Shown: positions 26,666-35,157 of the stretch, in pieces
How the letters are laid out: each line of letters opens with the position of its first letter
Position numbering within the stretch: position 1 is the first letter of the stretch
DNA from: Caballeronia temeraria
GTDB lineage: Bacteria > Pseudomonadota > Gammaproteobacteria > Burkholderiales > Burkholderiaceae
Length of the DNA: 64,000 nucleotides
Assembly (NCBI RefSeq): GCF_001544795.2
Contig: NZ_FCOI02000005.1
Span: 190,402 to 254,401 of the forward strand
Direction of reading: 5' to 3'
The notes under the pieces: generated by a model
The model's input: the letters and a program-made list of their open reading frames with translations, nothing else
Database searches by the model: none
Told to the model about the DNA's origin: nothing
Made by a program: the position numbers and the translations under genes

Positions 26666-27814
26666 ATGCTGACGCGTCGCCGATTCCTATGGTGCGCGGG
26701 CGCGAGCGCCGGCGCGATGCTCGTCGCGCCGCAACTCGTTTTCGCGTCCGCCGAAACCGATCGCCGCTTCGTCTTCGTGATCCAGCGCGGGGCGGCGGAC
26801 GGGCTGAACATCGTCGTGCCGTACGGCGATCCCGCTTACGCGGCGTTGCGCGGCCCGCTCGCGATCGATCCCTCCACCGCGGCGAAGCTCGACGGCACGT
26901 TCGCGCTGCATCCGTCGCTCAAGCAGGTCGCGCAGATGTATGCGGGCAAGGAGGCGCTTTTCGTGCAGGCGGTGGCGTCGCCGTATCGCGAGCGCTCGCA
27001 CTTCGACGGCCAGAACGTGCTCGAAACCGGCGGCAACGCGCCGTATCAGTTGAAAGACGGCTGGATGAACCGCCTTCTGTCGATGCTGCCCGCCCCGCGC
27101 GCCGATGCGATCGCGTTCGCGCCGACGGTGCCGGTCGCGCTGCGCGGACGTGCCGAAGTGACGTCGTACGCGCCGTCGTCGCTGCCGCAGGCGCCCGACG
27201 ATCTCATCACGCGCGTCTCGCAGCTCTACGCCGCCGATGCGCAGCTTCACCCGCTCTGGGATGCCGCGATGCAGGCGCGCGGCCTCGCCGCCGATGCGGG
27301 CGCGCGTCAGGACCCGGCGAGTCTCGGCAAGCTCGCCGCAACCTTTCTCGCGAAACCCGACGGCCCGCGCATCGCGATGATCGAAACCGGCGGCTGGGAC
27401 ACGCACAGCGCGCAGAATCCGCGTCTCGCCGGGCAACTGAAGGCGCTCGACACGATGCTCGCCGCACTGCGCGACGGGCTCGGCGAACACTGGGCGAACA
27501 CGACGGTTCTAGTGGCGACGGAATTCGGCCGCACGGCGGCGGCGAACGGCACGGGCGGCACGGATCACGGGACGGCGTCGGCGGCGATGATCGTCGGCGG
27601 CGCGGTGGCGGGCGGGCGTGTGCTGGCGGACTGGCCGGGGCTCGCGCATGCATCGCTGTATCAGGCGCGCGATCTGAAGCCGACGATCGGCCTCGATACG
27701 GTGATCGCGAACGCGGCGGGCGAGACGTTCGGCATCGATCCGCAGCGCGTCGGCGCGGCGCTTTTTCCGGACGGCGGCGCGCAGCGCTTCGGACAACGAA
27801 TCCTGAAAACCTAA
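26666..27814 (+). CDS. DUF1501 domain protein with Tat signal
   Basis: A 382-residue sulfatase/alkaline-phosphatase-fold relative of the DUF1501 family. The N-terminus MLTRRRFLWCAGASAGAM is a twin-arginine signal, so it is exported folded. Family motifs include QRGAADGLNIVVPYGD, SHFDGQNVLETG, ETGGWDTHS, VATEFGRTAAANGTGGTDHGTASAAMIVGGAVAGG. It partners with the DUF1800 gene; the ribosome site AAGGAG lies inside that gene's end. Stops overlap the convergent ankyrin gene by 4 bases. Confidence 0.88.
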   Translation: MLTRRRFLWCAGASAGAMLVAPQLVFASAETDRRFVFVIQRGAADGLNIVVPYGDPAYAALRGPLAIDPSTAAKLDGTFALHPSLKQVAQMYAGKEALFVQAVASPYRERSHFDGQNVLETGGNAPYQLKDGWMNRLLSMLPAPRADAIAFAPTVPVALRGRAEVTSYAPSSLPQAPDDLITRVSQLYAADAQLHPLWDAAMQARGLAADAGARQDPASLGKLAATFLAKPDGPRIAMIETGGWDTHSAQNPRLAGQLKALDTMLAALRDGLGEHWANTTVLVATEFGRTAAANGTGGTDHGTASAAMIVGGAVAGGRVLADWPGLAHASLYQARDLKPTIGLDTVIANAAGETFGIDPQRVGAALFPDGGAQRFGQRILKT

Positions 27815-28458
27815 CCTTTCGACAGCAGATCGACGACGCGCATCGAATGCGTCTGCTCGGCGATATCCCTCGCCGTCATGCCGCGATCGTCGCGCAGATC
27901 GCGTTTGGCGCCGCGCGCGAGCAGCATCGACGCGGTTTCTTCCTGATCGTAGCCCGCCGCCCACATCAGCGCGGTCAGATGATTGCGATACGCCGCGTTC
28001 ACGTCGACGCCCGCATCGAGCAGACGCTGCACGATCGCCGTATGCCCGCGCCCGGCCGCATATTCGATCGCGGTCTTGCCGACGCGATCCGTCGCGGCCA
28101 CATCCGCGCGATGCGCGATCAGCAGCGCGGCAATTTCCTCGTTGCCGTCGAAGGCCGTGGCCATCAGCGGCGTGATGCCCTGCACGTCCGCCTGGCTCAC
28201 GTTCGCGCCGCGCTCGATCAGCATGCGCGCCATCGGCACGAGGCCCTTCTTGCACGCGCTGATGAGCGGCGTGTCGCCGATACGGTTGCGTGAATCGATC
28301 GACGCGCCTTCATCGAGCAGACGCGTGACGGCGGCCTGATCGCCTTCGCGCGTGGCGGAAAGCAGACGTTCGTTGAGCGCGTAGGCGTCCTGTTGCGCGT
28401 GCGCGATCGCGCAGGTCATCGAACAGGCGAATGCCAGCAGGCGGAGGATTTTTGTCAT
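27811..28458 (-). CDS. Periplasmic ankyrin-repeat protein
   Basis: A 215-residue protein: signal peptide (MTKILRLLAFACSMTCAIAHA-QQ) and about five ankyrin repeats (for example GDTPLISACKKGLVPMARMLIERGANV, GITPLMATAFDGNEEIAALLIAHRADV, GKTAIEYAAGRGHTAIVQRLLDAGVDV). Ankyrin repeats mediate protein contacts. It is 22 bases behind the cytochrome gene, so it probably belongs to the PQQ-dehydrogenase operon and may assist assembly or protection there. Confidence 0.85.
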   Translation of the reverse strand: MTKILRLLAFACSMTCAIAHAQQDAYALNERLLSATREGDQAAVTRLLDEGASIDSRNRIGDTPLISACKKGLVPMARMLIERGANVSQADVQGITPLMATAFDGNEEIAALLIAHRADVAATDRVGKTAIEYAAGRGHTAIVQRLLDAGVDVNAAYRNHLTALMWAAGYDQEETASMLLARGAKRDLRDDRGMTARDIAEQTHSMRVVDLLSKG

Positions 28459-28480
28459 CGTTATAAGCGCCTTCGATGCG

Positions 28481-29092
28481 TCATTGCAGATTCGCGATGT
28501 AGTTCGCGAGATTCTCGATATCCGCGTCCGTCAGATTCTTCGACACGCTCGTCATGTTGCCCGCGTCGTTGGTGCGCTTCCTGTCGCGGAAATCCTGCAA
28601 CTGCTTCACGATGTACGCATACTGCTGCCCGGCCACGCGCGGAATCTCGTTTTGCCCCTTGAAGCCGCCGAGGTGGCACATCGTGCAGAGAATCTCTTCG
28701 GACTTCTTCCTGCCCGCCTCGACCTTGACCGGGTCCGCCTTGAAATCGGTGGCGATGGGCTTTTGCGCGGCGAAGTAATCGGCGAGCGCGTGCATGTCGT
28801 CGGGCGTGAGATTCGCGGCCATAGGCGACATGCGCGGGTCGCTGCGGCGGCCCGCCTTGAAGTCGCGCAACTGGAAATAGAGGTAGCGCGACGTTTGCCC
28901 CGCGAGCGACGGATACTCGCCCGTCGTCGAATTCCCGCCGATGCCATGACACGACGTGCAGACGGCCGCCTTCGTCGCGGCGTCCGTCTGCGCGTCCGCG
29001 CGCGAAAGCGAAGGCAGCGACAGCAGCAGACACGCGACAAGCCACAGCGCGTAGACGAGCCAGACCCGCACGCGTTTCGATCGCGTCGTCAT
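28481..29092 (-). CDS. Dihaem cytochrome c (c4-like)
   Basis: A 203-residue exported cytochrome. After a hydrophobic signal (VWLVYALWLVACLLLSLPSLSRADA) come two haem-binding CxxCH motifs, CTSCH (45-49) and CTMCH (136-140), each followed by a Met-containing segment, as in cytochrome c4. Its ATG shares a base with the stop of the upstream PQQ-dehydrogenase gene (TGATG), so it is translationally coupled and is the likely electron acceptor of that enzyme. Confidence 0.9.
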   Translation of the reverse strand: MTTRSKRVRVWLVYALWLVACLLLSLPSLSRADAQTDAATKAAVCTSCHGIGGNSTTGEYPSLAGQTSRYLYFQLRDFKAGRRSDPRMSPMAANLTPDDMHALADYFAAQKPIATDFKADPVKVEAGRKKSEEILCTMCHLGGFKGQNEIPRVAGQQYAYIVKQLQDFRDRKRTNDAGNMTSVSKNLTDADIENLANYIANLQ

Positions 29093-30831
29093 CAAGGCAG
29101 CGCGAACACGAGCAGGCTGTTGCCGCGCTTGAAGTCGAGCTGCGTGTTGCCGCCCGCCGCGACCGCGATGTACTGCTTGCCGTTCACCATATACGACACC
29201 GCCGGCGCATTGACGCCCGCGCCGCACTGGAACTCCCAGAGCTTGCGGCCCGTGGCGGCGTCGAAGGCGCGGAAGAGACCGTTGCCTTCGCCGTTGAACA
29301 CGAGCCCGCCCGCGGTCGCGAGCACGCCGCCGATGAGCGGCTGATCCGTCTTGAAGCCCCACGCGATCTTGCCGGTATCGACATTCACCGCGACGAGCCT
29401 GCCCCATTGCTGCTCGGACGGAATCACCTTGAACGCGCCGCCGAGCCACAGCTTGCCGCCCGGATACGCGGCTTCCTCGACCTGATACGTCATCGGCTGA
29501 TGCAGGTTCGCCGCGTAGGCCATGCGTGTCTTCGGGCTGAAGGCCATCGGCGACCATTCGACGCCGCCGTTCGCGCCCGGCAGCATGCGCGCGCCGGTGG
29601 CCGTCGGCAGGGTCCAGACGCCTTCCTGCGGGATCATCGGCTCGGACACGCGGATCAGCCTGCCGTCGCGGCGATCGTGCACGTAGACGAAGCCCGTCTT
29701 GCCGCCGTGGATGATGCCGGGAATCATCTGCCCGTTCTTGTCCTTCACGTCGATGAGAATCGGCGGGCTCACCGCGTCGAGATCCCACACGTCGTGCGCG
29801 ATGTACTGGAAGTGCCACTTGTACTTGCCGCTGTCGAGATCGACGGCGACGAGCGAATCCGTATAGAGATTGTCGCCGGGGCGAATCGCGCCGTAGAGGT
29901 CCGGCGACGGATTGCCGACCACGAAATACACCGTGCGCGTCTTGCGATCGATCGCGGGCGCCATCCACACGCCGCCGCCGAGCGTCTTGCTGAAGTCCGT
30001 GCCCTTGTCCGCGAGCGTCTTTTTCTCCGCCGCGATGTCGCGTTTCATATTGCGGCCGACGGCGTCGTTCTCGGCCCAGACGCCTTCGCTGCCCGTGTCG
30101 GGGATCGTGTAGAAGGTCCACAGCAACTGGCCGGAGTTCGCATCGAACGCCTTCACGAAGCCGCGTATGCCGTACTCGCCGCCGTTCGTGCCGATCAGCA
30201 CCTTGTCATCGACGACGACGGGCGCCATCGTCTCCGAATAGCCTTCCTCGGGATCGGCGATCTGCGTCGACCACAGCACGTTGCCGGTCTTGGCATCGAG
30301 CGCGACGAGCTTCGCGTCGAGCGTGCCCATGAAGAGCCGGTCGCCCGAGATCGCCACGCCGCGATTGTTCGGGCCGCAGCAGAAGGTCGTGACCGGACCC
30401 ATCTTGTGCTTGTAATGCCAGAACTCCTTGCCCGTGACCGCGTCGATCGCGTAGACGTGGTTGTAGGACGTCGTGAGGAACATCACGCCGTTCGAGACGA
30501 TCGGCGCGGTTTCCATCGACTCCATCACGGCGGTCTGGAAGATGAATGCCGGTTTGAGCTTCGCGACATTCGATGTGTTGATCTGCGTCGCGCTCGCGTA
30601 GCGCGTTTCGGCATACGATCCGTTCGAGTGCAGCCAGGACGCGCTGTCGCCCGCGGCGCCGTCGAGTTGTTGCTGCGAGATAGGTCGCAGCGAACTCGGG
30701 ACCGGCGCGGCTTGCGTCGTGTTGGCGTTCTGGATTTCGTCGGCGGCTTGGATTCCGGGCGATGTCACGATCCCGAAAGCACCGAAGGCGACAATGAGCG
30801 GAACGAGCGAGGTACGGGAAAAACCGGCCAT
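29092..30831 (-). CDS. PQQ-dependent alcohol dehydrogenase, lanthanide-type signature
   Basis: A 579-residue periplasmic quinoprotein with a signal peptide (to about IQA-AD), eight-bladed propeller motifs (AxDAxTGKExW, GxVxALDAxTGxxLW) and the adjacent Cys pair in FCCGPNNRG that forms the ring over PQQ. The metal/catalytic site reads [12 protein letters not shown]: catalytic Asp350 and a second Asp352. An Asp two residues after the catalytic Asp marks lanthanide-dependent XoxF/PedH-type enzymes; calcium enzymes have Ala or Ser. Start 30831 has GGGAG 6 bases upstream. Operon: this gene, cytochrome c, ankyrin protein. Confidence 0.88.
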   Translation of the reverse strand: MAGFSRTSLVPLIVAFGAFGIVTSPGIQAADEIQNANTTQAAPVPSSLRPISQQQLDGAAGDSASWLHSNGSYAETRYASATQINTSNVAKLKPAFIFQTAVMESMETAPIVSNGVMFLTTSYNHVYAIDAVTGKEFWHYKHKMGPVTTFCCGPNNRGVAISGDRLFMGTLDAKLVALDAKTGNVLWSTQIADPEEGYSETMAPVVVDDKVLIGTNGGEYGIRGFVKAFDANSGQLLWTFYTIPDTGSEGVWAENDAVGRNMKRDIAAEKKTLADKGTDFSKTLGGGVWMAPAIDRKTRTVYFVVGNPSPDLYGAIRPGDNLYTDSLVAVDLDSGKYKWHFQYIAHDVWDLDAVSPPILIDVKDKNGQMIPGIIHGGKTGFVYVHDRRDGRLIRVSEPMIPQEGVWTLPTATGARMLPGANGGVEWSPMAFSPKTRMAYAANLHQPMTYQVEEAAYPGGKLWLGGAFKVIPSEQQWGRLVAVNVDTGKIAWGFKTDQPLIGGVLATAGGLVFNGEGNGLFRAFDAATGRKLWEFQCGAGVNAPAVSYMVNGKQYIAVAAGGNTQLDFKRGNSLLVFALP

Positions 30832-31193
30832 GACAGTCTCCCAAATCGTTCTTGTTCGGTCCTCGTTATGCGCGGCGGAACATGACGTGTCCTCTTCTGC
30901 GCCCGCAAAAAAGAATAGGCAATTTAAAAACGCATTTCCAGGATTCGTGGCAAAGAGTTCGTTCGTTTCGGCACGCGCCGGCGAAGGGTATTTCAGGGGC
31001 AGGCGCGCGCCGATTTTTAGTAGTATGGATTGGCATGCCGGTATGATTGCGTCCGTCACGACGCAAGCGCCTTGCCGGATCGCCGGCTTTCGCTTATCGC
31101 TTGTTCATTGCTGGTTCATCGCTCGTCGCGCGCCGTGCTCGTGCCTTTTCGTTCCATTGCGCCGCGGAGAGCATCACTTCACCCGGACGCATC
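30832..31193. other. 362-base divergent intergenic region
   Basis: This space separates the PQQ-dehydrogenase gene (leftward) from the AI-2E permease gene (rightward) and should hold both promoters. An AT-rich stretch (about 30908-30935, AAAAAAGAATAGGCAATTTA) lies on the dehydrogenase side. I see no convincing gene, tRNA or hairpin, and no clear -35/-10 pair. Confidence 0.4.
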
Positions 31194-32366
31194 ATGCCAA
31201 CGCTATCCAACGGGCAGCCGAATCCGAATCCCCGCCAGCCGGTGGATATCGCCCGCATTCTGCTCATCATCACGATCCTGACCGCGCTCACGGTCGGCAG
31301 TCTCTATGTGCTGCGGCCGTTCCTGCCGGGACTCATCTGGGCCACGACGATCGTCGTCGCGACCTGGCCGCTCATGGTCGGCGTGCAGCGCCGCTGCGGC
31401 AACCGCCGCTGGATCGCGACCACCGTGATGCTGCTGATGCTGCTCGTCGTGATCGTGTTGCCGCTCTATTCGGCGGTCTCGACGCTGGCTGAGCACGGCG
31501 GCGAAATCATGGCCGCGGTCAAGAGTCTGCCGAGCTATGCGCTGCCGCCGCCGCCGGGCTGGGTGCATGACGTGCCGGTCATGGGCGCGCGCGTCTCGAA
31601 GGAATGGCAGATGCTCTCCGACGCCGGCCCCGGCGGCCTGCTCGCGAAGCTCGAACCTTACGTGACGATCGCCGCGCGCTGGATGCTGTCGCATGCGGCG
31701 GTCGTCGGCGTATTCGTCATGCACATGGTGATCACCGTCATCATCTCCGGCATTCTGTACATGAACGGCGAGTCGGCCGGCCGCTTCGTCACGCGCTTCG
31801 CGACGCGCATCGCCGCGCGGCGCGGCGCCGAAGCCATCAAGCTCGCCGGCCTCGCGATCCGCGCGGTGGCGCTTGGCATCGTCGTGACGGCGGTGACGCA
31901 GTCGGCGCTCGGCGGCATCGGGCTTGCGCTCGCGGGCGTGCCGGCGGCGGGCATCATCACGGCCGTCATGCTGATGCTGTGCCTCGCGCAGATCGGCCCG
32001 CTGCTGCCGCTGCTCGGCGGCGTCGCGTGGCTTTTCTGGCACGGCTCGCACGTGACGGCCTCGCTGCTGCTCGTGTGGTCGATCATGATCGCGATGCTCG
32101 ACAACTTCCTGCGACCCATACTCATCAAGCGCGGCGTGAATCTCTCCATGCTGTTGATTCTCTCCGGCGTGCTCGGCGGCATGTTCGCGTTCGGAATAGT
32201 CGGATTGTTCATCGGTCCCGTGATTCTCGCCGTGACGTCGACGCTTCTCAACGCGTGGATCAACGAGCAGCCGCCGCTGTCGCAAGTCGAAGCGGCGAGC
32301 CAAGAGGAAATCGCAAAAGCCACGTCCACAAGGGATCTCGCTGATGCGCCGAGAAGACAGACCTGA
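31194..32366 (+). CDS. AI-2E family transporter / permease (YdiK-like)
   Basis: A 390-residue inner-membrane protein of the AI-2E transporter (PerM/YdiK) superfamily, with about seven to eight helices, the pattern of two N-terminal helices, a soluble loop (SLPSYALPPPPGWVHDVPVMG) and the C-terminal signature LLILSGVLGGMFAFGIVGLFIGPVILA. Members export small molecules or ions; AI-2 itself is shown only for a few. Start ATG at 31194 is the family start; no strong ribosome site. Nothing ties it to its neighbours. Confidence 0.88.
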   Translation: MPTLSNGQPNPNPRQPVDIARILLIITILTALTVGSLYVLRPFLPGLIWATTIVVATWPLMVGVQRRCGNRRWIATTVMLLMLLVVIVLPLYSAVSTLAEHGGEIMAAVKSLPSYALPPPPGWVHDVPVMGARVSKEWQMLSDAGPGGLLAKLEPYVTIAARWMLSHAAVVGVFVMHMVITVIISGILYMNGESAGRFVTRFATRIAARRGAEAIKLAGLAIRAVALGIVVTAVTQSALGGIGLALAGVPAAGIITAVMLMLCLAQIGPLLPLLGGVAWLFWHGSHVTASLLLVWSIMIAMLDNFLRPILIKRGVNLSMLLILSGVLGGMFAFGIVGLFIGPVILAVTSTLLNAWINEQPPLSQVEAASQEEIAKATSTRDLADAPRRQT

Positions 32367-32553
32367 TTGGCGAATAATCGCTTTAAATTTATTTAATGCG
32401 TGGCAATCGGATTTTACTTAAATCGAAAATTCGGATTCTTACGAAAATGAGATATCATCCCAATTAACACGGTGTTTCACGGTTTTTGGGCGGTGCAAAT
32501 CCGTTACAATGCAATCCTTGTTATTTGCCCATTGAGGGCGCAGGGGATTGACC

Positions 32554-33123
32554 ATGTCTTTGCGTGACGTGGACGTCATCGACTATATCGGAGTCAATAT
32601 TCTCTTCGGACGAGTATATGTCGGCCTGTTCGACGATCTCGACTGGCGTGAAGAGCGAGAGCATCGCGATTTGCTCACGAAGAAAATCGACCGCTATATC
32701 GCTTATATTCGTTCCGGCAAGCTGCTTCTGAATTATCCGAAAGTTCGCGGCTACGAGATCGTGATCGAATATGTGTCGATGCATCCCATGACGCCGTCCG
32801 GGCTCGAATTCTGGAAATCGCGCGAGCGTGTGATAACCGATGCCGGTTACAAGGCGCATATTCGCGGCGTCGACGTGCGGCGTTCGCTCGGCCTTTCCAT
32901 CGAAGAACCGGAACGCGCTCAGGCGGAGCCGGTCGAGCCGCCCGCACTCGAAGTGCTCGACGCGGACCCACGCATACAGGAACTCACCGACGTCGCGAAT
33001 GTGGCCGATATCGCCGATATCGCGGATGTCTCGTATCTTCCGCCCCCGCCGCCCGAATCGCGCCGGCTGCGAGCGCTGCCCGTGTTGAGGCGTCTCGCGA
33101 TGCGTCAGGCGGCCGGCGGCTGA
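32554..33123 (+). CDS. DUF6572-like protein with repetitive C-terminal extension
   Basis: A 189-residue soluble protein. Residues 1-105 resemble DUF6572 (DVDVIDYIG, DDLDWREEREHRDLLTKKIDRYIAYIRSGKLL..YP), a small domain of unknown function found near toxin/immunity and accessory genes. The remaining 85 residues are an acidic, Pro-rich tail with the short repeat VADIADIADV and a Pro run (LPPPPPES). AGGGG precedes the ATG by 7 bases. The 187 bases upstream are clearly AT-richer than the surroundings, which may hint at transfer or a strong promoter. Function unknown. Confidence 0.6.
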   Translation: MSLRDVDVIDYIGVNILFGRVYVGLFDDLDWREEREHRDLLTKKIDRYIAYIRSGKLLLNYPKVRGYEIVIEYVSMHPMTPSGLEFWKSRERVITDAGYKAHIRGVDVRRSLGLSIEEPERAQAEPVEPPALEVLDADPRIQELTDVANVADIADIADVSYLPPPPPESRRLRALPVLRRLAMRQAAGG

Positions 33124-33145
33124 TCGGCGCAACATTCCGGACAAG

Positions 33146-33188
33146 AAAAAGCGGCGTGGCTCGAACCTGAGCCCCGCCGCTTTTTTTT
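33146..33188 (+). terminator. Bidirectional rho-independent terminator
   Basis: Stem AAAAAGCGGCG-GGCTC / GAGCC-CGCCGCTTTTT with a small internal mismatch and loop GAACCT, then TTTTTTTT on the plus strand and a matching A-tract on the other side. It separates the convergent DUF6572-like gene and the exported gene at 33217. Confidence 0.88.
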
Positions 33189-33216
33189 GCGCGCGTGAGC
33201 GCCGCTTCAGTCCACC

Positions 33217-33924
33217 TTAATTCACGCCGCTCAACGCGGATTGCGCGATCGACGGCACCGAAATGCCGTTGGTCTTCGCGTACTGCACCGCTTGCGAGAG
33301 CGTCTGCACGAGCGACTGCAACTGTCCGGGCGCCGATTGCGCGATGTAGCCCGCCGCTTGCGCCGTCGCGGGGTTCGAACCGGCTTGCAGCAGCGACGAC
33401 ATGTCCATCGACTTCGACACCGCGCCCAGATTCGATTGCAGCCCGGCGTACTGCTTCACGCCCTGCCCGAGCGATGCCAGGCCGTCGCTGAAGGTCCGCT
33501 TGCTCGCGGCTGTCGGCGGCGTCGTGGAGCCGCCCGCGAACGCCTGCATCAACGATTGCGACACGCTCTGCTGCGTCCCACCGAGTTGCGACAGCACGCT
33601 CGTGCTCGGCACGCCGCCGCCCGATGCGCCCGACAGCAAGCCCGCCGCCGATTGCGCCTGGCTCGCGACGCTCGACATGCCCATCGCCGACGCCAGGGTC
33701 GATTGTCCCGTCAGCACCTGCTGATTCGCGCCGACATAGCTCTGCACGAGCGAATTCAGCGCCGATGGCTGCGCCGCGCCGTTCGCGCCTGACGCCACGT
33801 CGGACTTGCCGCTGCCGAAGCCGAATTGCTGAAGATTGAGTTGTGCGTACGATGCTGCCGGCGCCACCAACGCGAATGCGATGCCGGCCGACAGAAGCGC
33901 GATCCGTGTCGTACGGTTCGGCAT
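33217..33924 (-). CDS. Exported Ser/Ala/Gln-rich protein of unknown function
   Basis: A 235-residue protein with a clear signal peptide (MPNRTTRIALLSAGIAFALV, cleavage after SYA) and a low-complexity mature part rich in Ser, Gln, Ala and Gly (LNSLVQSYVGANQQVLTGQSTLASAMG). The composition suggests a secreted or periplasmic helical protein. GAGGAGG stands 6 bases upstream of the ATG. No family recognised; Burkholderia-type homologues are only labelled hypothetical. Confidence 0.72.
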   Translation of the reverse strand: MPNRTTRIALLSAGIAFALVAPAASYAQLNLQQFGFGSGKSDVASGANGAAQPSALNSLVQSYVGANQQVLTGQSTLASAMGMSSVASQAQSAAGLLSGASGGGVPSTSVLSQLGGTQQSVSQSLMQAFAGGSTTPPTAASKRTFSDGLASLGQGVKQYAGLQSNLGAVSKSMDMSSLLQAGSNPATAQAAGYIAQSAPGQLQSLVQTLSQAVQYAKTNGISVPSIAQSALSGVN

Positions 33925-34036
33925 GGTCGGTTCCTCCTCTTGAATTGTCCGATGATCGGTGAGCCCATTCGACCATCGGTCAATTCGACGGTTCGCCGCG
34001 GAAACATTTGCTTGCGAATTCGTCAGGAGAACATGC

Positions 34037-35149
34037 TCAAAGATCGGCGAGCGGATGCATTTCGCGGCGCCACGGCGACGACAGAAAGTGCTGCACGCGT
34101 TCGGCTCGCACCTGCGCGAGCGTCGTCGGGGCGAAACGCGGCCGCTCGTCCTTGTCGATGATGAGCGCCCGCACGCCTTCGGCGAAATCGCCGTCGTCGA
34201 TCGCGCGGTACACGACGCCCAGTTCCATGCGAAAGCAATCCGCGAGCGTCATCTGACGGCCGCGCAGCAGCGCATGATAGGTGACTTCGAGCATCGTCGG
34301 CGAATGGCTTTCGATGAGCGCGAGCGTCGTGCGCGCCCACTCCGATTCGTCCGCCGCGAGCGATGCCGCGATGCGCTCCGCGCCGCCCGTCGCGCTTGCC
34401 GTGAAGTGGCGCCTGATCTGCGCGCGAATGTCGTCGAGCGGCGCGTGCCGTTCGATGTTCGCGTTCGGCACGAACACGCGCCTCAGTTGCGTCATGGCCT
34501 CCTGCGCATCGTCCCAGCGGATGCTGTCGAGACGCTCGATGAAGCCGCGCAGCCAGATCGACGGCACGCATTCGTCCGCGAGCCCGACGCGTTGCGCATC
34601 CGCGCCCGAAAGCCGCGCGCCCGTCAGCCCGACGTACAGGGCGAGATCGCGCGGCAGCACGCGCAGAAAGTGCGTTGCGCCGACGTCCGGCAACAGGCCG
34701 ATGCGCGTCTCGGGCATCGCCATGCGCGTGCGCTCGGTCGCGATGCGCAACGCGGCGCCTTGCGCGAGCCCCATGCCGCCGCCCATCACGATGCCGTCCA
34801 TCAGCGCGATCACCGGCTTCGCGAAGCGATGCACCGTGAAATCGAGCCGGTATTCGTCGATGAAAAACTTCAGCCACGGCGTCTCGTGATGCGGATCGTT
34901 GCGCGCGGCGTGATAGAGCCTGCGCACGTCGCCGCCGGCGCAGAACGCCTTGTCACCCGCGCCGCGCAGCACGACCGCGGCGATCGAGGCGTCGGCGGCG
35001 CATTGCGCGAAGATATCGGCGAGATGCGCGATCATGCCGTGCGACAGCGCATTCAACGCGTGCGGCCGGTCGAGCGTGACGATCGCCACGCGGTTCACGA
35101 CCGCGAAGGCGACTTCCGGCGCGTCGCGTGAAAGTTCAAGCGTGCTCAT
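34037..35149 (-). CDS. 3-hydroxyisobutyryl-CoA hydrolase (crotonase family)
   Basis: A 370-residue crotonase-fold enzyme. The long form (versus about 260 for enoyl-CoA hydratase), GAGDKAFCAGGDVRRLY, the oxyanion loop MDGIVMGGGMGLA and MPETRIGLLPDVGATHFL match 3-hydroxyisobutyryl-CoA hydrolases of valine degradation. It is the third gene of a leftward operon after an acyl-CoA ligase (8-base gap) and an acyl-CoA dehydrogenase, which fits branched-chain acyl-CoA breakdown. Start at 35149. Confidence 0.88.
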   Translation of the reverse strand: MSTLELSRDAPEVAFAVVNRVAIVTLDRPHALNALSHGMIAHLADIFAQCAADASIAAVVLRGAGDKAFCAGGDVRRLYHAARNDPHHETPWLKFFIDEYRLDFTVHRFAKPVIALMDGIVMGGGMGLAQGAALRIATERTRMAMPETRIGLLPDVGATHFLRVLPRDLALYVGLTGARLSGADAQRVGLADECVPSIWLRGFIERLDSIRWDDAQEAMTQLRRVFVPNANIERHAPLDDIRAQIRRHFTASATGGAERIAASLAADESEWARTTLALIESHSPTMLEVTYHALLRGRQMTLADCFRMELGVVYRAIDDGDFAEGVRALIIDKDERPRFAPTTLAQVRAERVQHFLSSPWRREMHPLADL

Positions 35150-35157
35150 GAATTCCT

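Noticed and set aside
28481..30121. 546-codon leftward frame spanning the cytochrome and part of the PQQ gene
   Set aside because: Only its last 203 codons (from 29092) are the real cytochrome; the rest is an out-of-frame shadow of the PQQ dehydrogenase.
33340..33390. GGGGTTCGAACCGG resembling a tRNA T-loop
   Set aside because: No acceptor, D or anticodon arms around it; it lies within a signal-peptide-bearing coding gene.
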